Source: Prochlorococcus sp. AG-347-L02 | Lineage (GTDB): Bacteria > Cyanobacteriota > Cyanobacteriia > PCC-6307 > Cyanobiaceae | DNA length: 37,072 nt | Direction: 5' to 3' | NCBI GenBank assembly: GCA_003281255.1 | Contig: QCCL01000015.1 | Span: 1-37,072, forward strand | Shown: positions 9,434 through 17,273 of the stretch, in pieces | How the letters are laid out: every line of letters begins with the position of its first letter | Numbering within the stretch: the first letter of the stretch is position 1 | Made by a program: the position numbers and the translations under genes | Notes under the pieces: model-generated | Database searches by the model: none | What the model was told of the DNA's origin: nothing | What the model saw: the letters and a program-made list of their open reading frames with translations, nothing else

Positions 9434-10588
9434 TTGGAGTTACTTCTCGATAGTCTTTTTAATGGCGTTGCAATCGGATCTGTACTACTTGTTGCTGCAT
9501 TAGGTCTAGCAATTGTTTTTGGTCTTATGGGTGTAATAAATCTTGCCCATGGAGAACTTATGATGCTTGGGGCTTACACAACATATGTAACACAATTAAT
9601 TTTCAAATTACCTATATTAAAACCTTTCTATAATTCGTATATAATAGTTTCTATTTTCCTTGCTTTTATTGTTAGTGGAGTAGTAGGCATTCTCCTTGAA
9701 AAAACTATAATAAGAAAGCTTTATGGAAGTCCATTAGAAACACTTCTCGCAACTTGGGGCGTAAGCTTAATTCTTCAACAATTTGTCAGAAGTGTACCTT
9801 TAGCTTATGGGACCGGTCTAGTTATAAGCCTGTTAATTGGTTTATTCTTACCAACAACATTCCCCTCAAAAATAAAAGAATCAATAAATTTCAAATATTT
9901 TAAATTTAGTTCTTGGATATTTGCTGCTTTAACTGGGGTCCTGACAGGTAGCGTAATATCATCATCTGTCAGCAAACTTAGTAGAGCAAGCGCTAGAAAT
10001 GTTGATGTAACAGCGCCCTCATGGATGAGAGGACAAGTTGAAATTATTGGCACTGCATTTCCTAAAACAAGATTAATGATAATTGTCATTACTCTAATAT
10101 CTGTAATAGCAATAACATTATTTCTTAATCAAAGTGCTTGGGGGATGCGTATAAGAGCTGTTACTCAGAATCGACAAATGAGTGATTGTCTTGGTATATC
10201 TACTGAAAAAGTGGATATAATTACTTTTGGAATTGGATCTGGCTTAGCAGGAGTTGCTGGGGTAGCAGTATCTCTTTTAGGTTCTGTAGGACCTAATGTT
10301 GGCGGAAACTATATAGTTGGTTGTTTTATGGTTGTAGTGCTGGGAGGAGTAGGAAATTTATTAGGAACAGTACTTGCTTCATTTGGAATAGGAATAATGA
10401 CAGATTTAATTGGAGCTGGGAGACTCTTATCAATATGGCCAGATATGCCTTTATTTTTATCAAACACAATTAACTTTTTTGCGACCACAAGTATGGCAAG
10501 AGTAATGATATTTGCACTAATTGTAATATTCTTACAATTTAAACCTACAGGTTTATTTCCTCAAAAAGGAAGGATGGTTGAAAACTAA
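9434..10588 (+). CDS. urtB: Urea ABC transporter permease UrtB
   Basis: This 384-residue inner-membrane permease is LivH-like. It starts from TTG at 9434; the sequence MELLLDSLFNGVAIGSVLLVAALGLAI matches the normal N-terminus of the family, so the TTG is credible. Multiple hydrophobic helices follow, with MGVINLAHGELMMLGAY near residue 34 and NRQMSDCLGISTEKVD near 245, the latter the likely ATPase-coupling loop. Its stop and the start of urtC share one base (TAATG). Confidence 0.95.
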   Translation: MELLLDSLFNGVAIGSVLLVAALGLAIVFGLMGVINLAHGELMMLGAYTTYVTQLIFKLPILKPFYNSYIIVSIFLAFIVSGVVGILLEKTIIRKLYGSPLETLLATWGVSLILQQFVRSVPLAYGTGLVISLLIGLFLPTTFPSKIKESINFKYFKFSSWIFAALTGVLTGSVISSSVSKLSRASARNVDVTAPSWMRGQVEIIGTAFPKTRLMIIVITLISVIAITLFLNQSAWGMRIRAVTQNRQMSDCLGISTEKVDIITFGIGSGLAGVAGVAVSLLGSVGPNVGGNYIVGCFMVVVLGGVGNLLGTVLASFGIGIMTDLIGAGRLLSIWPDMPLFLSNTINFFATTSMARVMIFALIVIFLQFKPTGLFPQKGRMVEN

Positions 10589-11721
10589 TGTCCTTAAGTA
10601 AAATTAAATTTGATAAAAAAATAGTATTATCATTTTGGATAATATTAATAGCCTTAATTATTGCAGCACCAACCCTACTTCCTGTATTTAGACTAAACCT
10701 CCTAGGAAGATACTTGTCCTTATCCATAGTTGCACTTGGTGTTGATCTTATCTGGGGATATACAGGTTTACTAAGTCTTGGACAAGGTATATTTTTTGCA
10801 CTAGGTGGATATTGTGCGGCAATGTATTTACAAATAACCAGCTCCTCTGAATTTCCAAATAATATTCCCGAATTTTTTGCTTTATATGGTGTTGAAAAAT
10901 TACCTTTTTTCTGGGAACCGTTTAGATCGCCTATTTTTACCTTCTTAGCTATCTGGATAATTCCAGCATTGGTTGCAGGTTTAATTGGATTTCTTGTTTT
11001 CAGGAATAGAATCAAAGGGGTTTATTTTTCTATACTTACTCAAGCTTCTCTTCTTGTATTCTTTAACTTTTTTAATGGACAACAAAAACTTATAAATGGA
11101 ACAAATGGATTAAAAACAGATGTAACACAACTATTTGGTCAGATGGTAGGTTCTGAGTCCATGCAAAGAATATTCTTTTGGATAACCGCCATACTAGTAA
11201 TAGCAGCATGGTTTTTTGCAAAGTGGGTAGTTAAAGGAAGATTTGGAAATATCCTTATAGGAATACGAGATGATGAACCAAGAGTTAGGTTTACAGGATA
11301 CAACCCAGTTATATTTAAGACGATAATATTTTCTATTGCTGGAGGTCTCGCAGGAATTTCGGGAGCTTTATATACCGTTCAGTCTGGAATAGTATCCCCT
11401 CAATTTATGACGGTTCCCTTTTCTATAGAAATGGTTATATGGGTTGCTGTTGGAGGAAGAGGAACTTTATTGGGAGCAATACTAGGAGCAGTTTTCATCA
11501 ACTATGCAAAAAGTCTAGTAAGTGAAGCTTTACCTGCTAGCTGGATGTTTATTCAAGGAGGATTATTTATCTTAGTTGTAACAGCTCTGCCAGAAGGAGT
11601 TTTAGGATGGATTCAAGGAGATGGTCCTAGGAATCTTCTTCAAAGATTTGGTTTGAAAAGAAAGATTGAAACCTATCCAAGCTTAGAAGTTAATAATAAG
11701 GAGGGGAATAATGAAAAATAA
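10588..11721 (+). CDS. urtC: Urea ABC transporter permease UrtC
   Basis: This 377-residue permease is the LivM-like partner of UrtB. Family signs are IVALGVDLIWGYTGLLSLGQGIFFALGGY in the first third (residues 47-75), GIRDDEPRVRFTGYN near residue 224 as coupling loop, and VAVGGRGTLLGAILGA near 287. The start overlaps the urtB stop by one base and the end overlaps urtD by 11 bases. Confidence 0.95.
   Translation: MSLSKIKFDKKIVLSFWIILIALIIAAPTLLPVFRLNLLGRYLSLSIVALGVDLIWGYTGLLSLGQGIFFALGGYCAAMYLQITSSSEFPNNIPEFFALYGVEKLPFFWEPFRSPIFTFLAIWIIPALVAGLIGFLVFRNRIKGVYFSILTQASLLVFFNFFNGQQKLINGTNGLKTDVTQLFGQMVGSESMQRIFFWITAILVIAAWFFAKWVVKGRFGNILIGIRDDEPRVRFTGYNPVIFKTIIFSIAGGLAGISGALYTVQSGIVSPQFMTVPFSIEMVIWVAVGGRGTLLGAILGAVFINYAKSLVSEALPASWMFIQGGLFILVVTALPEGVLGWIQGDGPRNLLQRFGLKRKIETYPSLEVNNKEGNNEK
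11698..11706 (+). promoter_or_regulatory. Strong ribosome binding site of urtD
   Basis: AAGGAGGGG lies inside the end of urtC, four bases before the ATG at 11711. Such a complete Shine-Dalgarno is rare in this AT-rich window and fixes the urtD start. Confidence 0.75.
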
Positions 11722-12460
11722 AGATCTTTTAAATCTAATAGATATTACTGTTAGTTTTGAGGGTTTTTTAGCTCTCAACAAACTTAATTTAAATTTGAAG
11801 AAAGGAGAATTAAGAGCTGTAATAGGTCCTAATGGCGCAGGTAAAACAACATTTCTTGATGTAATAACTGGAAAGGTTAAGCCAACAAAAGGTGAAGTAA
11901 TTTTTAAAGGGAAATCTTTAGTAGGTAGAAAGGAGCATAAAATAGCAAGACTTGGAGTTGGAAGAAAGTTCCAAAGTCCAAGAATCTTTGAAAATCTAAC
12001 AGTTAAAGAAAATCTTGAAATATCGGTGACAACTCCTAAAAGTCCCTTAAACCTCATAAATAAAAGTATTAAGGATGAGCAGCTTAATGAGATTGATCGT
12101 CTTATGAAGATTGTTAATTTAGCTCAAAAAGTTGATTCTAAAGCTGGATCTTTATCTCATGGCCAAAAACAATGGCTGGAGATAGCCATGTTAGTAGGAC
12201 AGAAGCCAGATTTAATGTTAGTAGATGAACCTGTTGCCGGTTTAACTGATGAAGAAACAGATCTTACAGCTGATTTATTAAAATCTTTCTCAGGGGAAAA
12301 TACAGTAGTGGTAATAGATCACGATATGGAATTCATAAGAAGACTTGATAGTAATGTTTCAGTCTTAAATCAGGGCACAGTATTATGTGAGGGAACAATG
12401 GAAACAATACAAAAAGACAAAAAAGTTATTGATGTTTATTTAGGAAGACCTGAGGACTAG
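11711..12460 (+). CDS. urtD: Urea ABC transporter ATP-binding protein UrtD
   Basis: This 249-residue LivG-like ATPase powers the importer. It has Walker A GPNGAGKTTF near residue 39, Q-loop FQSPRIFENLTV near 88, signature LSHGQKQWLEIAM near 149, Walker B MLVDEPVAGL near 171 and the H-loop VIDHDMEF near 204. It overlaps the end of urtC by 11 bases and is followed two bases later by urtE. Confidence 0.96.
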   Translation: MKNKDLLNLIDITVSFEGFLALNKLNLNLKKGELRAVIGPNGAGKTTFLDVITGKVKPTKGEVIFKGKSLVGRKEHKIARLGVGRKFQSPRIFENLTVKENLEISVTTPKSPLNLINKSIKDEQLNEIDRLMKIVNLAQKVDSKAGSLSHGQKQWLEIAMLVGQKPDLMLVDEPVAGLTDEETDLTADLLKSFSGENTVVVIDHDMEFIRRLDSNVSVLNQGTVLCEGTMETIQKDKKVIDVYLGRPED

Positions 12461-12462
12461 TT

Positions 12463-13173
12463 ATGGAAAATTTACTCGAAATAAAATCGTTAAATACCTA
12501 TTATGGCGAGAGTCATATTCTAAGAGATGTAGATTTAAACGTTAAATCAGGAGAAATGGTTTGTTTAATTGGAAGAAATGGAGTTGGCAAAACAACTTTA
12601 TTGAAATCACTAATTGGTTTGTTAAAACAAAAAAAAGGAGATATTTATTTGATTGGTGAAAATATCAACAGAAAAGCACCTCATCAGAGGGCTAGGAAAG
12701 GAATGGCTTATGTTCCTCAAGGGAGAGAAATTATTCCATACCTAACAGTTGAAGAGAATCTTATGTTAGGGATGGAGTCTCTACCTGGTGGATTATCTAA
12801 GAACAAGAAAATAGATCCATTTATCTATGATCTCTTCCCAATCCTTAAAGATTTTCTTCAAAGGAAAGGAGGAGATCTTAGTGGAGGACAACAACAACAA
12901 TTAGCTATTGCAAGAGCATTGCTAGGCAAACCTCAACTTCTATTGCTTGACGAACCAACGGAAGGTATTCAGCCAAATATAGTTTTAGACATTGAAAATG
13001 CAATTAACCAAATAATTAGAGATACAGGAATTGGTGTTTTATTAGTTGAACAACATTTGCATTTTGTAAGACAAGCCAATAGATATTATGCGATGCAACG
13101 CGGAGGTATTGTTGCTAGCGGAAATACTAGTGAGTTGAGTCAAGCGGTTATTGATAAATTCTTGAGTGTTTAA
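12463..13173 (+). CDS. urtE: Urea ABC transporter ATP-binding protein UrtE
   Basis: This 236-residue LivF-like ATPase is the second nucleotide-binding subunit. It shows Walker A GRNGVGKTTLL near residue 38, Q-loop PQGREIIPYLTVEENL near 87, signature LSGGQQQQLAIARAL near 139, Walker B LLLLDEPTEGIQPNIV near 157 and H-loop LLVEQHLHF near 191. PTEGIQPNIV is typical of the UrtE/LivF branch. It ends the urt operon; no strong terminator hairpin is visible before the small leftward gene that follows. Confidence 0.96.
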   Translation: MENLLEIKSLNTYYGESHILRDVDLNVKSGEMVCLIGRNGVGKTTLLKSLIGLLKQKKGDIYLIGENINRKAPHQRARKGMAYVPQGREIIPYLTVEENLMLGMESLPGGLSKNKKIDPFIYDLFPILKDFLQRKGGDLSGGQQQQLAIARALLGKPQLLLLDEPTEGIQPNIVLDIENAINQIIRDTGIGVLLVEQHLHFVRQANRYYAMQRGGIVASGNTSELSQAVIDKFLSV

Positions 13174-13207
13174 TAGATTATTATTTTAAATTAATAAAAA
13201 TAAGTAT

Positions 13208-13387
13208 TCATTTTTCGCATCTTATAAGGTCTATACTGTTTGGATGCTCATTTATATACTTATTAAATTCCATTGCTAGTGTTCTAGCCTCGTAAGCGTC
13301 AAAAGCATAAAAACAGTTTTCTAATCTTATATTTTGAAAATCACGGTAATGCACTGTATATGGCTTCAACATATTATTTTTGATCAT
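13208..13387 (-). CDS. Small hypothetical protein, 59 aa
   Basis: A 59-residue protein starts at ATG 13387 and ends at TGA 13208. Its sequence runs from MIKNNMLKPYTVHYRDFQ through ENCFYAFDAYEARTLAMEF to SIDLIRCEK. It is a balanced soluble alpha/beta-like composition with a predicted strand then a long helix, and it does not read like noise: it has few runs of Lys/Asn and conserved-looking aromatic positions. No domain is recognised. The gene is convergent with urtE. Confidence 0.6.
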   Translation of the reverse strand: MIKNNMLKPYTVHYRDFQNIRLENCFYAFDAYEARTLAMEFNKYINEHPNSIDLIRCEK

Positions 13388-13528
13388 TTAAACTTGCTAA
13401 AAAGCAATTATGTATATTTCAACCATGCATATATTCGTAAATTTAAAGCGCAACTTTTGTTGTTATCAAAATATATTGACTTAAATTATGTAACTAAAAA
13501 TACTTTATGAAGACAAAAAGTAATTAAT

Positions 13529-13639
13529 CTATTTTTTTTTATTTTTAGAATATTGCTTTTTACCTTCTATTAAAAAAACAAATTTTGATAAAATATAACC
13601 AAAGACTGGAACCCAAAACTTTTCATAAAAAAATTTCAT
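13529..13639 (-). CDS. Small hydrophobic hypothetical protein, 36 aa
   Basis: ATG at 13639 opens a 36-residue frame ending in TAG at 13529. The protein has an aromatic hydrophobic stretch (KFWVPVFGYILSKFVFLIEG, about residues 7-26) and a basic tail GKKQYSKNKKK. This is the look of a single-pass or peripheral membrane micropeptide. An in-frame alternative start is absent. No family is recognised. Confidence 0.5.
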   Translation of the reverse strand: MKFFYEKFWVPVFGYILSKFVFLIEGKKQYSKNKKK

Positions 13640-13645
13640 AAAAAA

Positions 13646-13819
13646 TTAAGCAGCTAATGATTCGTTATCTTCAATTTCAGTTTTATTAATACACTTCAAA
13701 TCTGTTGAATTAAATAAATGCTGCATAAGCAGAAAATCAAGTTCCCCTTTCAACAAATTAACATCGGATGAAAGTAGATCATCAACAAAATCATCAAAAG
13801 TATCAGAAAGAAGATTCAC
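13646..13819 (-). CDS. Small acidic hypothetical protein, 57 aa (GTG start)
   Basis: A frame from GTG at 13819 to TAA at 13646 gives 57 residues, starting VNLLSDTFDDFVDDLLSS and ending EIEDNESLAA. It is acidic and amphipathic, likely helical. No ATG is available upstream before an in-frame stop; a shorter form could start at the Met of LLMQHLF. No Shine-Dalgarno is evident, so the start is uncertain. The gap to the downstream 36-residue gene is 6 bases, suggesting a small leftward pair. Confidence 0.5.
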   Translation of the reverse strand: MNLLSDTFDDFVDDLLSSDVNLLKGELDFLLMQHLFNSTDLKCINKTEIEDNESLAA

Positions 13820-14219
13820 AATTAAAAATTTATTTTTGCCATTATCATCGCATTAACAATAAAAGTCAACCAAATTCTACAATTAACTTTTGAATTTTTT
13901 GAAAATTTATTAATAAAGACAAAAATTAAATAATAAATATAAACAAGCAAAATAACAGATTTAATATCAAGCTTAGGGTTTTTGAATTAAATTTCATTTA
14001 TCTTGCTTTTCTTAATTTTATATCTCTCCTGATTTGCATTATCAAAACGACAATACACATATTTGCAAAAAAGAAATTTAAAGAATTCATCATCAAACCT
14101 TTTAATTTATTTATAGCAAGACTATTGATGTGCCAATTAAGAAAGAATCACTTAATAAATTTTTAAACGTTATAAATTTTTTAGCAATCAAATTTGATAT
14201 TAATAGCTAATTTTAAATA
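13820..14219. other. AT-rich stretch, mostly without genes
   Basis: Apart from the candidate micropeptide at 13998-14093, this region contains only AT-rich sequence. I see no tRNA, no strong hairpin, no tandem repeat and no other credible open frame on either strand. Confidence 0.5.
13998..14093 (-). CDS. Membrane micropeptide, 31 aa
   Basis: A 31-residue frame opens with two consecutive ATG codons (14093 and 14090) behind an AGG a few bases upstream. The N-terminal part is hydrophobic (LNFFFANMCIVVLIM, residues 5-19) and the end is strongly basic (RRDIKLRKAR). The positive-inside rule suggests an N-out, C-in single helix. The short length makes chance occurrence possible. Confidence 0.4.
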   Translation of the reverse strand: MMNSLNFFFANMCIVVLIMQIRRDIKLRKAR

Positions 14220-14534
14220 TTATTTTTTAATTAGCTCGAAGTAACCATTTTTATTTAATAAGTACTTATCAAACCAAAGGCTTAATAGATTGTCTAATCC
14301 TATTCCATTCATTTTATTTATTTGCGAAGTCTTATAGTCTGAGAGTGCAAGCAATAAATACGGAAAAATCATATCAGAAACTCCTTTGGGCAGTTTTTCT
14401 AAAGGTACTCCATGCGCTCTATCCCATAAAATTTGCATATCTTGAGAGAACAAAGAACTCCAATAACTAAAATTACAATATAACTTTTCTGGAGGGAGTA
14501 GATTTACAGATAGAACTGGGAGAGATGAATTCAT
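14220..14534 (-). CDS. Hypothetical protein, 104 aa
   Basis: This 104-residue protein has no recognised domain. It begins MNSSLPVLSVNLLPPEKLYC, contains WSSLFSQDMQILWDRAHGVPLEKLPKG near residues 25-52 and PYLLLALSDYKTSQINKMNG near 58-77, and ends FELIKK. The mix of Trp, Pro and charged residues argues for a real soluble protein. It sits alone among small leftward genes with no operon context that would suggest a role. Confidence 0.65.
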   Translation of the reverse strand: MNSSLPVLSVNLLPPEKLYCNFSYWSSLFSQDMQILWDRAHGVPLEKLPKGVSDMIFPYLLLALSDYKTSQINKMNGIGLDNLLSLWFDKYLLNKNGYFELIKK

Positions 14535-14657
14535 AGAAATAATATTTTATAGATTAATTGAATTTAGGTTTTTGAAATGGTGAAAAATAACTTTAATATG
14601 CGAATCTCCTATAAATACAAATTAAATTTAACGCACAGTGTATCACCTAGCAACACT

Positions 14658-15059
14658 TTATTTAGTATTATATTTATCCATCATTTCCTGAAATTTTAGG
14701 AATGATAAAAACTTTTTATAAGTTTGCAAGTCAAAAGCCTCCTGATTCTCCTCACTTAAATGGGATGATTTACTAGGAATAAAGTGATTTCCTAAATTAT
14801 TATCAATTGAGAGTTTTGCTTTATCTATATAGTCACCAGAATTATCAAATAAGTTTTGTGAACTATCTACATTTAGTTGATATAATTGAGTTGCTTTACC
14901 ATTTTTTTTATTAAATATACCTCTTATAGAAAGTGCTTCTTCTACCAAAATACTTATTATTTTTGAATTACTTAAATTGTTCTCTATGCTCAACTTTTCA
15001 ATTATTCTCATAACATCTTCTCTAGGAATAAAACCAACTCTTTTTTTCTTGGTAGGCAT
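14658..15059 (-). CDS. Hypothetical protein with ribbon-helix-helix-like N-terminus
   Basis: The 133-residue protein starts MPTKKKRVGFIPREDVMRII. Residues 1-50 show a basic leader, a short strand (RVGFI), a helix (EDVMRIIEKLSIENN) and a second helix beginning LSNSKIISILVEEAL. This is the layout of MetJ/Arc DNA-binding proteins, in which the strand contacts DNA. The rest (residues 55-133) is polar and low in recognisable structure until YKKFLSFLKFQEMMDKY at the end, perhaps a dimerising helix. Function as a small transcription regulator is inferred from fold resemblance only. Confidence 0.6.
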   Translation of the reverse strand: MPTKKKRVGFIPREDVMRIIEKLSIENNLSNSKIISILVEEALSIRGIFNKKNGKATQLYQLNVDSSQNLFDNSGDYIDKAKLSIDNNLGNHFIPSKSSHLSEENQEAFDLQTYKKFLSFLKFQEMMDKYNTK

Positions 15060-15129
15060 TTAAAAATTAATTTAAGTTCAGCACTTGACTGTAATAAGTG
15101 TTGCACTATATTCATTATAAGTCAATTAA

Positions 15130-15285
15130 ATGCTAATGATTTTACCAACAACCTTACTTTTAGGAGCCCTTGGATATCTTTTCTACACCTCAAAAAAAGA
15201 ACTCTCACTAGATCACCATGACCATTTAGAAAACCAAAAAGAGAATGATGATTTGTATAAAGATTTGGAAGATCTATTTATTTAA
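15130..15285 (+). CDS. Small membrane-anchored acidic protein, 51 aa
   Basis: ATG at 15130 opens a 51-residue frame ending TAA at 15285. Residues 1-19 are hydrophobic (MILPTTLLLGALGYLFY), then comes a polar, acidic tail with a His cluster (DHHDHLE) and DDLYKDLEDLFI at the end. It looks like a single-pass membrane protein. It diverges from the ribbon-helix-helix-like gene over 70 bases. No family assigned. Confidence 0.5.
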   Translation: MLMILPTTLLLGALGYLFYTSKKELSLDHHDHLENQKENDDLYKDLEDLFI

Positions 15286-15381
15286 AATTACTTTATGTGC
15301 ATTAAAGAACTTTGTTTCTTGACTAAAGATATACAAAACCTTAAACATAATTAGAATAAAAATAATAAAGCTAGAAATTCA

Positions 15382-15678
15382 ATGACTGTCCATCAAGATT
15401 ACGAAATAAAAATCAATCTAAATGAATTGATCGAGAAGAGAATCCCATGTTGTGATTTACTTCATCCAGATCATTGTCTAACAGAAAAACAAGTCTCTGA
15501 AATTGCACATGATATTCGTATGGATTTAAATTTGCACGATCTTTACAAGCAAGTGGATCAACATATTATGAATTATGTAAATGCAGCCGGAATTGATAAC
15601 AAAGATCATTGGGTCGAACCTCATCTTCCAGATTTGGAGAGAGATTTAAAAGAAGAAGTTGGTATAGAATTTGATTAA
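15382..15678 (+). CDS. Conserved-looking hypothetical protein, 98 aa
   Basis: This 98-residue soluble protein begins MTVHQDYEIKINLNELIEKR and carries a Cys/His cluster at about residues 23-32 (CCDLLHPDHC), followed by a helical region (TEKQVSEIAHDIRMDLNLHDLYKQVD) and an acidic end. The spacing could allow metal binding, which is speculation. It is not recognised as a named family. Upstream at about 15335 is TTGACT, a possible -35 box, with no convincing -10. Confidence 0.65.
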   Translation: MTVHQDYEIKINLNELIEKRIPCCDLLHPDHCLTEKQVSEIAHDIRMDLNLHDLYKQVDQHIMNYVNAAGIDNKDHWVEPHLPDLERDLKEEVGIEFD

Positions 15679-15702
15679 TCTCTTTTCCTACAAAAAAGAT
15701 TA

Positions 15703-15849
15703 TTATATGTATTTTTTTTCTAAATCATTTATTAATTTATAAATACTTTTAGCTGATCTCTTTCTTTTTTTTAAAATTGTAAAAGCTATAAATGCAATCA
15801 AAACTGAAAAAATAGGTGTGAAAATAATAATTTCATGATTCATAACCAT
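15703..15849 (-). CDS. Small membrane protein, 48 aa
   Basis: ATG at 15849 (or 15843, the third codon) opens a 48-residue frame ending TAA at 15703. Residues 6-26 are a clear membrane helix (EIIIFTPIFSVLIAFIAF), followed by a very basic KKRKRS and a helical tail (SIYKLINDLEKKYI). The topology would be N-outside, C-inside. Function unknown. Gene ends convergent with the 98-residue gene. Confidence 0.55.
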   Translation of the reverse strand: MVMNHEIIIFTPIFSVLIAFIAFTILKKRKRSAKSIYKLINDLEKKYI

Positions 15850-16009
15850 CTAACAGAACTATATTATTTAAATTATTAAAAAGTCTGAATCAATAAAATA
15901 GGTACTTTATACAAATATTTCACTAAAAACAATTAAGTTTTTTTTATAAAGAAGTGAAAGAATTAAAATTTTTTATAAATTATGTAGATATAAAATTTAA
16001 TTCAATAAA

Positions 16010-16192
16010 ATGATTAATTATTTTGCCTTAACATTAACTGAGATGGGGATCGGTAAAATAGAGTTAGCTGTTATTGGGTCAGTAATTTTAATATTTCCAA
16101 TTTTATTTGTTTATGCATCTAAAAACCTTGATGCTAAGGGCGTTTTCGAATGGATGATGGAGAAACCCAATGATTGGATAGGTAAAAATTAA
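16010..16192 (+). CDS. Small membrane protein, 60 aa
   Basis: A 60-residue protein has one membrane segment (ELAVIGSVILIFPILFVYAS, about residues 18-37) and a soluble tail with NLDAKGVFEWMMEKPNDWIG. The Trp-rich end looks like a short amphipathic helix that may lie on the membrane. It is not recognised as a photosystem or cytochrome b6f small subunit, though its size is similar. The 160 bases upstream hold nothing but AT-rich sequence. Confidence 0.6.
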   Translation: MINYFALTLTEMGIGKIELAVIGSVILIFPILFVYASKNLDAKGVFEWMMEKPNDWIGKN

Positions 16193-16213
16193 ACTTTAAG
16201 AATTTACATTTTT

Positions 16214-16555
16214 CTAGTTAAATTTCAAATTTTCTAAATTACTAATTTCAAAATCATAAACCTGACAATTATTTTCTAAATCATTAACTATTGAATTTTT
16301 TAGAAGAGAATAATCTATCAACCTATTGAGTTTATTATTTTTAAATTCCTTATTAGTCTCTCCAATAGCAAAAGCCAAAGCTCCTTCATAAGAAATACCG
16401 AATTTGGTAGTGTTGCAGTAAGTTCTAGTGAACTTGTTAGAAATCTTTTTAGTATACTTCTCAAGAGTTTTAGAAGAAGTATCTAATGAGTAAACTGGAC
16501 TACTAAAAAGAAAAAACAAAGTTAAAGTGAATATCGCAAAAACTCTTTGGATCAT
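16214..16555 (-). CDS. Secreted hypothetical protein, 113 aa
   Basis: The protein opens with a typical signal peptide (MIQRVFAIFTLTLFFLFSSP, likely cut after VYS near residue 23). The mature part of about 90 residues has two Cys (YCNTT near 47 and NNCQVYDFE near 96) that could form a disulfide in the periplasm or thylakoid lumen. FGISYEGALAFAIGETNKEF lies between them. No domain is recognised, but this pattern of a short lumenal protein is common in marine picocyanobacteria. Confidence 0.65.
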   Translation of the reverse strand: MIQRVFAIFTLTLFFLFSSPVYSLDTSSKTLEKYTKKISNKFTRTYCNTTKFGISYEGALAFAIGETNKEFKNNKLNRLIDYSLLKNSIVNDLENNCQVYDFEISNLENLKFN

Positions 16556-16660
16556 AATATTTCATAAATTTCAAATTTAATATAGTTTAAAATTCAACTC
16601 TGCCGACTTTGTCTTATCAAAAATATAGAAATTAAAAATTTATTAACTTCATTAGCTATT

Positions 16661-16768
16661 TCATATTTTTGAAGATAAAAACTCTCTAAATGAGTATTTT
16701 ATAGTTTGAGCTTTTTTTGGTAGTTTTTTTAAAAAACGCCTTAATGCTTTTGGCATAAAAAAATCCAT
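16661..16768 (-). CDS. Basic micropeptide, 35 aa
   Basis: ATG at 16768 opens a 35-residue frame ending TGA at 16661. The sequence MDFFMPKALRRFLKKLPKKA followed by an aromatic, Ser-rich end is highly basic and amphipathic, which could bind nucleic acid or membranes. The second Met (16756) is an alternative start. Coding status is uncertain because of its length. Confidence 0.4.
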   Translation of the reverse strand: MDFFMPKALRRFLKKLPKKAQTIKYSFREFLSSKI

Positions 16769-16920
16769 ATCAATAATTAATAGATAACAAATAATACACG
16801 GGAATTCAATAAATAATTATCCAAAAATAGGTAAATTAATTATTAAATATATGGATTGAGCTATGGAAATGTATTAGGACATGAATTATTGTTGGATTAA
16901 ATATTAAATACAAAATTAAT

Positions 16921-17115
16921 ATGGCACTACCAGAACTTGTTTATGCTCCTATTGATGGCGGAACAATACATAGATATGAAATTAGTGGTGGCAAGAGGAA
17001 ATTTTTAAGATTTATAGGTTGTTATTTAGGTCAATGTAATTTCCACAAAAATATTGATGATGCTATTGATTACATAAAAAATTTGAAAGAATCACAAAAG
17101 ATACAAAAAACATGA
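16921..17115 (+). CDS. Hypothetical protein, 64 aa
   Basis: This 64-residue protein begins MALPELVYAPIDGGTIHRYE and contains GKRKFLRFIGCYLGQCNFHK near residues 24-43 and DDAIDYIKNLKES near 46-58. Strand-rich N-terminal and helical C-terminal halves suggest a compact domain. The two Cys are four residues apart. Function unknown. The 152 bases upstream, after the 35-residue leftward gene, contain nothing recognisable. Confidence 0.6.
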   Translation: MALPELVYAPIDGGTIHRYEISGGKRKFLRFIGCYLGQCNFHKNIDDAIDYIKNLKESQKIQKT

Positions 17116-17273
17116 ACTAAAGATACATAGATACGACAGAGACTAAATATTTTTCGATAACTACATAATTATTGCTACAAATAATAGCGAATTTTCTTTT
17201 TATAAGAAATTGATTATTTACTTGGGTTATAGTTCCGAAAGATAAACAGTCATTTAAAAAAAGAAATTAATTT
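17116..17273 (+). promoter_or_regulatory. Upstream region of the Rieske gene
   Basis: This gap contains an interrupted inverted repeat around 17167-17190 (ATAATTATTGC and GCTATTATTT on the opposite strand) and a TATAGT at about 17228 that could be a -10 box, without a well-spaced -35. It is the likely promoter region of the gene at 17274. No known operator is recognised. Confidence 0.25.

Noticed and set aside
11683..12057. A 124-residue minus-strand frame over urtC/urtD
   Set aside because: Shadow of the urtD coding sequence, antisense to strongly conserved ATPase motifs.
14577..14699. A 40-residue plus-strand frame starting MVKNNFNMRISYKYKLN
   Set aside because: It runs antisense into the ribbon-helix-helix-like gene, has Asn/Lys-heavy random composition and no ribosome binding site.
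14651..15106. Inverted copies of GCAACACTT at about 14651 and 15098 flanking the ribbon-helix-helix-like gene
   Set aside because: Nine bases only, in AT-rich sequence, with no target duplication or transposase; not enough for a mobile element or attachment site.
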